A DNA stretch of 64,000 bases, from NCBI GenBank assembly GCA_963700515.1, contig CAVOXY010000050.1, positions 62,001-126,000 of the forward strand, given 5' to 3'. This document shows positions 58,477 through 64,000 of this stretch, one piece after another (position 1 is the stretch's first letter; each line of letters begins with the position of its first letter). Both the position numbers and the translations under genes were made by a program. Source of the stretch: JAJRVM01 sp963700515 (GTDB taxonomy: Bacteria > Planctomycetota > Planctomycetia > Pirellulales > Pirellulaceae). A model generated the notes under the pieces. The model saw only the letters and a list, made by a program, of their open reading frames with translations. It had not been told where the DNA came from and did not search any database.

Positions 58477-59376
58477 ATGAGTGAGCAGCTCGCCTATCTC
58501 AGTGGCACGTTTTTACCGGTGTCTGCGTTGGCACTCTCGGTTGACGATCTTGGCTTTGTGCAAGGGGCGTGCGTGAGCGAACGTTTACGGACGTTTCGGG
58601 GGACGCTGTTTCGATTAGATGAGCATCTCGAGCGGCTGACCAACTCCCTCAAGATACTCGAGATCTCGCTCGAGCAACCGTTGTCGCGGATTGGTGAAAT
58701 CGCGCAGCAGCTGGTGGCCCACAATGGCTCATCGCTGCTCGAGGGCGATGATCTCGGGCTATCGCTGTTCGTGACGCCGGGCGTTCCCTCCATACCGCGC
58801 GCCACGATCGGAATGTACACGTACCCGCTTCCGTTCGGACAATGGTCGTCGCACTACACTCAGGGGCAGGCACTGACCGAAACCGGGATTCGCCAGGTGC
58901 CCCCTTCGTGCTGGCCACCTGCTTTGAAGTGCCGCAGTCGCATGCATTACTACCTGGCCGACCAGCGAGCCGACAAGTTGGACCGCGGTTCGCGTGCCAT
59001 CCTGTTGGATCAGGAGGGATGTGTGTCGGAGGCCTCGACGGCGAATATCGTCATGTATCAGGAGGGCCACGGTTTCGTTTCGCCTCCGCAGCACAAAATC
59101 CTGCCGGGCGTCAGTCTGTCCGTGCTCACCGAACTGGCGTCACACCTGGAGATTCCCATGCACTACCGCGACTTCCGGCTGGAAGATCTCGCCGCCGCCG
59201 GCGAAATCATGCTGTGCAGCACTTCTCCTTGCGTGTGGCCGGTCACGCGGCTCAATGGCCAACCGACGCGAGGCAGTCGGGAGAGACCTGTATTCCACCG
59301 GCTGCTGGCGGCCTGGAACGATCTGGTCGGGCTTGATATCGCGGCCCAGGCGCGGCGATTCGCCGACCGCTCCTGA
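58477..59376 (+). CDS. Class IV (BCAT/DAAT/PabC-type) PLP aminotransferase or lyase
   Basis: 299 residues of fold-type IV PLP enzymes. The N-terminal domain shows LSVDDLGFVQGACVSERLRT and GTLFRLDEHLERLTNS. The Schiff-base lysine is Lys151 in ALKCRSRMHYYLADQRA, aligned by spacing to the K-S-L-N region of D-amino-acid transaminase. It is followed by AILLDQEGCVSEASTANIVM and LPGVSLSVLTELASHLEIPM. Family members make or break branched-chain amino acids, D-amino acids or 4-amino-4-deoxychorismate; the exact reaction is not decided by sequence. AAGG lies just before the ATG at 58477. The next plus-strand gene is prephenate dehydrogenase, but a convergent gene intervenes. Confidence 0.88.
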   Translation: MSEQLAYLSGTFLPVSALALSVDDLGFVQGACVSERLRTFRGTLFRLDEHLERLTNSLKILEISLEQPLSRIGEIAQQLVAHNGSSLLEGDDLGLSLFVTPGVPSIPRATIGMYTYPLPFGQWSSHYTQGQALTETGIRQVPPSCWPPALKCRSRMHYYLADQRADKLDRGSRAILLDQEGCVSEASTANIVMYQEGHGFVSPPQHKILPGVSLSVLTELASHLEIPMHYRDFRLEDLAAAGEIMLCSTSPCVWPVTRLNGQPTRGSRERPVFHRLLAAWNDLVGLDIAAQARRFADRS

Positions 59377-59459
59377 ATGGTGCACCTGAATTGGGCGATG
59401 GAGGCAGGAGCCGGTCCTTCCGTCGCCCACCATCATGGGAGGCCGGCTCAAATCGGTCG

Positions 59460-60476
59460 TTACGACATCATCTCCAGCGCTTCGTTGATCGGCTTCATGT
59501 AGAGGTTCATGAAGAGATAGAAGATCATGAAAATGAACAGCGTCCCGACGAGTACCCAGATGGCCACGGATGCGGCAATGGCCAAGGCCGTCGTCGCAGC
59601 TTCCGCCTGTTTCTGATAATCATCGGACATCCGTGACAGCGACTCGCTCTCGGTTCCGGACAATTCGGCATTCTGCAAAGCGGTCAGGAAATCGCTGGAA
59701 AACACTCCGGTCCCGGCCAGGGCTTCATGGAATTGTCCGCCTCGCATCACACGAGCTACCGCCGTGTCGATGTGACGTGTGTAATACGCGTTCTGCGTGC
59801 TTTCCAGCGCCATGCGAATCGCGCGCGGTGCATCGATGCCGGCATCGAGCGACAGGGACATGGTCCAGGAGAGTCGGGCCAGGGCCATGGTTTGAATCGC
59901 TTTGCCCACGACGGGCAGACGCACGACCAGCTGACCGGGCCACGAACCGAACCAACCCCGCATCAAGCCGAACGTCACGAGGGCCAAGCCGGCGGCGAGG
60001 GCCAGCACAATCCCGCCATAGATGGCCAACCCGCTCGTCCCGGAGAGACCGAACATCGTGACCGAGGTACCCAGTACCCCCAGGAAGAAAATGAGCAACC
60101 CGATGGCCACAATGCCGAACGTCAGTTCGATTGCCGGCCACAGAATGCCCATCAGGAACACGCGTCGCAAGCGTAGGACGTGCTGGTAATGCTCGGCCAA
60201 CCGCAGCAGGACCGCTTCGAGTCGCCCGGTCTGTTCACCCACATCCACCAGCTCGCAGGTCAGCTGGGGAAAGTACTTACCGCAGTCACGGAGCCCTTCG
60301 GCCAGCGTCATCCCGCCGCTGACCTGGTCGTGCACATGGGACATATTGCGACGGTAGGCTGGTGTGCCGTGCTCGGCCTCACGTTGGAGGACCGCCAGCA
60401 CATCCACGCCTGCGTTAAGCGACGTGCCCAGCCGGTGGCACGATTTCGACAATTGTCCGATCCTGATGCGCGCCAT
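59460..60476 (-). CDS. Type II secretion/type IV pilus GspF-like inner-membrane protein
   Basis: 338 residues from the ATG at 60476; the longer open frame adds a basic leader without conservation. Two GspF repeats: the first from LGTSLNAGVDVLAVLQREAE through VDVGEQTGRLEAVLLRLAEH, the second from RLSWTMSLSLDAGIDAPRAI through LQNAELSGTESESLSRMSDD. Each is followed by membrane helices (LLIFFLGVLGTSVTMFGL; IAASVAIWVLVGTLFIFMIF). The E-x-G-T/Q-R-L and E-x-S-G motifs are typical of PilC/GspF. It stands alone, with no secretion ATPase or pseudopilin nearby, and may serve an assembly system encoded elsewhere. Confidence 0.88.
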   Translation of the reverse strand: MARIRIGQLSKSCHRLGTSLNAGVDVLAVLQREAEHGTPAYRRNMSHVHDQVSGGMTLAEGLRDCGKYFPQLTCELVDVGEQTGRLEAVLLRLAEHYQHVLRLRRVFLMGILWPAIELTFGIVAIGLLIFFLGVLGTSVTMFGLSGTSGLAIYGGIVLALAAGLALVTFGLMRGWFGSWPGQLVVRLPVVGKAIQTMALARLSWTMSLSLDAGIDAPRAIRMALESTQNAYYTRHIDTAVARVMRGGQFHEALAGTGVFSSDFLTALQNAELSGTESESLSRMSDDYQKQAEAATTALAIAASVAIWVLVGTLFIFMIFYLFMNLYMKPINEALEMMS

Positions 60477-60709
60477 GGCAGTTGTTCGTTTCCCGGGGTG
60501 TTTTCTTGTCGCCAGGGCGTATCCCTGCCGCTCCGGCACTCCTCTCGTAGCATATCGCGCAACGGCTCTCGTGGATAGCAACCGTAGGGCACGCAACCCT
60601 GGTCAATCGTCGGGCTGAATGCCGGCTGGGCCCCCAAGCCAACGAGCCCCGGATCTGCTACAATCGCGGCGACACATCAGATGACTCGAGCAGTCAAAGC
60701 TCATCTCTT

Positions 60710-61554
60710 ATGAAGAAGTGGGAAACTGTTGCCATCGTCGGAGTGGGCCTTCTGGGAGGCTCGATCGGGCTTGCGCTGCAGCAGCGAGGCTTGGCTCAAC
60801 ACGTGATTGGGATTGGCCGCCGCACGTCCAGTCTGCGGAAGGCGCGGCGGCACGCAGCGGTCACGACGACCACCACGAATTTGGCCCGCGGCGTGGCCGA
60901 TGCTCAGCTGGTGGTGGTTTGCACTCCGGTCGGCAACATTGTGGAACACGTGTGTGAAGTGTCGACCCATTGCCCCCCTGGGGCGTTGATCACCGACGTG
61001 GGAAGCACCAAAGGGGCGATTGTGCGGCAGCTTCAACAGCTGCTCGAGCCGGCAGTGAAGTTTGTCGGCAGTCATCCTCTGGCGGGCAGCGAGAAGACCG
61101 GCTGCGAAAACGCCTCGGCCGATCTGTTTCAGGACCGGTCACGGTGCTGACGCCGGCCGAGCACACGGATCAAGGATCCGTGAAGCGGATGGAGGCGTTC
61201 TGGCGGTCGCTTGGCTCACGTGTGCTGCGCATGACACCGGCGGCACACGATGAGGCCGTGGCCATGACCAGTCATGTGCCGCACGTGGTGGCGGCGGCTT
61301 TGGCGGCGGCGACATCCGACCTGGAAATGCCTTTGGCCGCCAGCGGCTGGCGGGACACGACGCGTATTGCCGCGGGGGACCCGCAGCTGTGGTGGCAGAT
61401 CCTCTCGATGAATCGCGACCAGGTCTTGAAGTCGCTCGACAAGTTTGGGAAAGTGCTCTCGCAGTTCCGTGACGCTTTGGAGCGCGGCGACGAAGCGCGC
61501 CTCGTGCAACTCTTGGATGCAGGAAAGAAGACCCGTGACACTGTGGGAAGTTGA
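60710..61554 (+). CDS. tyrA: Prephenate dehydrogenase (frameshift near 61135)
   Basis: NAD-dependent enzyme converting prephenate to 4-hydroxyphenylpyruvate in tyrosine synthesis. The N-terminal Rossmann fold is VAIVGVGLLGGSIGLALQQR, with LVVVCTPVGNIVEHV and GSHPLAGSEKTG, the family's catalytic-pocket phrase. The frame breaks near 61135: adding one G restores DRVTVLTPAEHTDQGSVKR. The C-terminal helical domain follows (AVAMTSHVPHVVAAALAAAT, SGWRDTTRIAAGDPQLWWQI). Joined length is about 281 residues, normal for the stand-alone enzyme. The 3' end overlaps the purL start by 20 bases, so the two are probably co-transcribed. Confidence 0.92.
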
Positions 61555-64000
61555 CATCTACCCCGCCTCGGGGCAACCGGACATCGCGGCACATGCCGTC
61601 TCCTCGGGTGCCGCCGATTTGGGCATCTCGAACGACCTGACCGTCCACACGGCGCGAGGCTATTTGCTCGAGGGGGACCTGCAGCGTGGTGACGTGCAAC
61701 GACTGGCCCGCGAACTGCTGGCCGACGAAGTCGTCGAACGCACGGTCATCGGGCAGATCGGGGACGCCGCCCTGCGGACGGCTCCCAGCGATTGTCCGGT
61801 CGCCGTCCATGTGCTCCCCAAGCCGGGTGTCATGGATCCGGTGGCACTCAGCGCCCTTGGCGCCATTGGCGACTTCCAGATCCCGGTGCAGTGCGTGCGC
61901 ACGTTCAAGAAATTCTGGCTCAGCGATCTTGCCACGCCGCAACTGACGGCATTGTGCAGCAAAGTGTTGGCCAATGATTCCATCGAACAGGTTATCGTTG
62001 GCCCGCTGGAGTTGACGCAGCTCGATATGGGACAGCCGTACCAATTTCAGCTCGTACACGTGCCGATCCGCGAGCTGGATGACGAAGGCCTACTACAGCT
62101 GAGTCGCAGCGGCCAGCTTTATTTGACCCTGGTCGAGATGCAGACGATCCAGCAGTCCTTTCGCGACCTGGGGCGTGATCCGACGGACGTCGAGTTGGAA
62201 ACGCTTGCCCAGACCTGGAGTGAACACTGCAGCCACAAGACGCTGGCCGGCCGCATCGCCTACACGGACGAGGACGGAGAGCGGCATTTTGACAACATGC
62301 TCAAGGAGACCATCTTCGCCGCGACCCAGCAGATCCGGCAGCGTCTGGGGGATGACGACTGGTGTGTGAGCGTCTTCGAGGACAACGCCGGCGTCGTGCG
62401 ATTTGACGAGCGGTTGAACGTGGTGTTCAAGGTGGAGACCCATAACCACCCGTCGGCCTTGGAACCCTACGGCGGCGCCAATACGGGAATCGGCGGAGTG
62501 ATCCGCGATCCGTTGGGCACGGGACTCGGCGCCAAACCGGTCTGCAATACCGACGTGTTCTGTTTTGCCCCGCCCGACACACCGGCCGACCGGCTCCCGC
62601 CAGGTGTCCTCCACCCACGGCGCGTGATGCAGGGGGTCGTCTCCGGCGTGCGCGACTATGGCAACCGAATGGGGATTCCCACGGTCAACGGCGCGATCTA
62701 CTTCGACGAGCGATATCTAGGCAATCCGTTGGTTTATTGCGGGACGGTGGGGATGCTGCCGCGTGACAAAACGCGGAAGCAACCGCGGGCCGGCGACCAC
62801 ATCGTGGCGATCGGGGGCCGCACCGGTCGCGATGGAATCCATGGTGCCACGTTCAGTTCAGCGGAATTGACCAGCGAAAGCGAAACGCTCTCCGGCGGCG
62901 CGGTGCAGATCGGCAACGCGATCACGGAAAAGATGCTGCTCGACGTCGTTGTGGTGGCCCGCGATCGAGGACTCTATAACGCCATCACCGATTGCGGTGC
63001 CGGAGGTTTCTCCAGTGCCGTCGGCGAGATGGGTGAGAAGATCGGTGCGGAAGTCTGGCTGGACGCGGCGCCGCTGAAGTACTCCGGCTTGTCCTACACC
63101 GAGATCTGGATCTCGGAAGCTCAGGAGCGAATGGTCCTGTCGGTCTCCTCCACGCAATGGGATGCCTTCAAGACGCTCTGCGAGTCAGAAGGGGTCGAGG
63201 CGACTGTGATTGGAAAATTCGTCCCCACTGGTCGGCTGTCACTGCTGTACAACGGGACCCAAGTGGCCGATCTCGACATGCGTTTGCTGCACGACGGCCG
63301 CCCACCCATCGTTCGCGACGCTGACTACAGCCCGACGCCGGTGCCGCGGCTCACCGCGCCGGAATCGGCCGTCATGGCCGACGACCTGCTGCGAATCCTC
63401 GGCTCTCTGAATGTGGCCAGCAAAGAATGGGTCATTCGGCAATATGACCATGAAGTCCAAGGTGGCAGCGTGATCAAGCCGCTGGTCGGTGTGACCAACG
63501 ATGGCCCCGGCGACGCATCCGTCCTGCGTCCCGTACTCGATTCACAACGTGGCCTGGTGATTGCCTGCGGCATGAATCCCTGCTACGGAGACTTGGACCC
63601 CTACGATATGGCGGCCAGTGCCATCGACGAAGCGGTCCGCAACTGCGTTGCCGTCGGGGCCGATCCGAGCCGCATCGCCATCCTGGACAACTTCTGTTGG
63701 GGATACACGGACCGACCGGAAACATTGGGGACGCTCGTGCGTGCCGCCCTGGCTTGCCACGACGTGGCACTTGCGTTGGGAACGCCTTTCATTAGCGGCA
63801 AAGATAGTCTCAACAACGAATTCAGCTACGTGGATGAAGCGGGAAACAAACAGACCATTGCCATCCCGTCGTCGTTGTTAATCAGCGCTCTAGGCCAGGT
63901 CAACGACGTGCGACAGTGCGTCACCATGGACCTCAAGCAGCCCGGTAATCGGCTCTATCAGGTCGGCGTGACACGCAATGAACTGGGGGGATCGCATTTC
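61535..64000 (+). CDS. purL: Phosphoribosylformylglycinamidine synthase PurL with PurS-like N-terminus (3' end cut)
   Basis: Fourth enzyme of purine synthesis (FGAR to FGAM, using ATP and glutamine-derived ammonia). 822 residues are readable without interruption from the GTG at 61535 to the window edge. The N-terminal ~200 residues contain PurS-like units (LWEVDIYPASGQPDIAAHAV; VHVLPKPGVMDPVALSAL), fused here rather than encoded separately. The FGAM synthase core follows: TLAQTWSEHCSHKTLAG, VFKVETHNHPSALEPYGGAN, RRVMQGVVSGVRDYGNRMG and SGKDSLNNEF. No GTG-proximal ribosome-binding site is strong; overlap with tyrA suggests coupling. The glutaminase, if separate (PurQ), would lie beyond the window. 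Confidence 0.93.
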   Translation, partial: MTLWEVDIYPASGQPDIAAHAVSSGAADLGISNDLTVHTARGYLLEGDLQRGDVQRLARELLADEVVERTVIGQIGDAALRTAPSDCPVAVHVLPKPGVMDPVALSALGAIGDFQIPVQCVRTFKKFWLSDLATPQLTALCSKVLANDSIEQVIVGPLELTQLDMGQPYQFQLVHVPIRELDDEGLLQLSRSGQLYLTLVEMQTIQQSFRDLGRDPTDVELETLAQTWSEHCSHKTLAGRIAYTDEDGERHFDNMLKETIFAATQQIRQRLGDDDWCVSVFEDNAGVVRFDERLNVVFKVETHNHPSALEPYGGANTGIGGVIRDPLGTGLGAKPVCNTDVFCFAPPDTPADRLPPGVLHPRRVMQGVVSGVRDYGNRMGIPTVNGAIYFDERYLGNPLVYCGTVGMLPRDKTRKQPRAGDHIVAIGGRTGRDGIHGATFSSAELTSESETLSGGAVQIGNAITEKMLLDVVVVARDRGLYNAITDCGAGGFSSAVGEMGEKIGAEVWLDAAPLKYSGLSYTEIWISEAQERMVLSVSSTQWDAFKTLCESEGVEATVIGKFVPTGRLSLLYNGTQVADLDMRLLHDGRPPIVRDADYSPTPVPRLTAPESAVMADDLLRILGSLNVASKEWVIRQYDHEVQGGSVIKPLVGVTNDGPGDASVLRPVLDSQRGLVIACGMNPCYGDLDPYDMAASAIDEAVRNCVAVGADPSRIAILDNFCWGYTDRPETLGTLVRAALACHDVALALGTPFISGKDSLNNEFSYVDEAGNKQTIAIPSSLLISALGQVNDVRQCVTMDLKQPGNRLYQVGVTRNELGGSHF

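Noticed and set aside
58900..58960. Loss of the catalytic lysine in the class IV aminotransferase
   Set aside because: At first the R-S-R-M-H-Y phrase suggested a Lys-to-Arg change, but spacing to the following Q-R-A places Lys151 correctly.
1..64000. tRNA, rRNA or riboswitch genes
   Set aside because: No T-loop signature with a matching acceptor stem, no rRNA-like conserved tracts and no recognisable riboswitch core were seen by eye; a covariance-model search would be decisive.

Overview
The window looks like a chromosomal stretch of a planctomycete (Pirellulales-like). The support is gene content, not a database match: PQQ-type beta-propeller proteins (one with a methyltransferase-like insert), a PurL with a PurS-like N-terminus, a GH95 alpha-L-fucosidase, tandem secreted transglutaminase-like proteins, a DUF418 membrane protein, and very GC-rich intergenic spacers full of palindromes. 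No rRNA, tRNA or CRISPR array was seen. At least 20 genes carry an apparent single-base indel. Where I could check the base level, most fall in short homopolymers and protein homology resumes at once in the next frame. I read these as mostly sequence errors, so broken genes are listed as one CDS spanning all pieces.

Layout. 1-7.5 kb: a FabZ-like fragment, PTS enzyme I, thioredoxin, an S1-domain RNA-binding protein, a conserved hypothetical and a PYROXD2-like flavoprotein. 7.6-8.4 kb: two facing arrays of one stem-loop repeat. 8.5-17.4 kb: a small ORF, an EamA transporter, a composite 0.9 kb repeat element, the fucosidase, a PQQ/methyltransferase-like protein and a palindrome block. 17.6-28.3 kb: one minus-strand cluster of tightly packed or overlapping genes for an apparent redox complex. 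It holds two PQQ-like propellers, an NHL-type protein, a tiny Cys-rich protein, a Tat-exported ferredoxin, a NapH/NosR-like membrane Fe-S protein, NuoE/NuoF-like NADH subunits and a NuoG/GltD-like flavoprotein. 28.3-35 kb: a DUF922-like predicted zincin behind a good sigma70-type promoter, a second copy of the composite repeat, a secreted hypothetical and a CPA2 antiporter with CBS domains. 35.3-48.2 kb: thioesterase, cytochrome-c-like protein, methyltransferase, dodecin, DsrE-like protein, nucleoside hydrolase, zinc-ribbon membrane protein, groES-groEL, HEAT-repeat protein and the two transglutaminase-like paralogues. 48.5-56.8 kb: an accessory region with an orphan Phd/YefM antitoxin, an Mrr nuclease remnant, a GHKL-ATPase/HExxH fusion, a RAYT-type transposase, a 0.6 kb direct duplication flanking a DUF418 gene, an IS91-type remnant and a small lipoprotein. 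57-64 kb: alpha/beta hydrolase, class IV aminotransferase, GspF-like protein, prephenate dehydrogenase and purL (cut by the window end).

How the genes work together. The 17.6-28.3 kb cluster can be read as a route for electrons between NAD(P)H (NuoE/F plus the GltD-like flavoprotein) and a membrane or periplasmic Fe-S chain (NapH-like, Tat ferredoxin), with membrane-anchored propellers outside. No terminal catalytic subunit is visible, so substrate and direction are unknown. The accessory region is the best candidate for a defence-type function: an ATP-binding GHKL module fused to a metalloprotease-like domain, beside nuclease and antitoxin remnants and mobile DNA.
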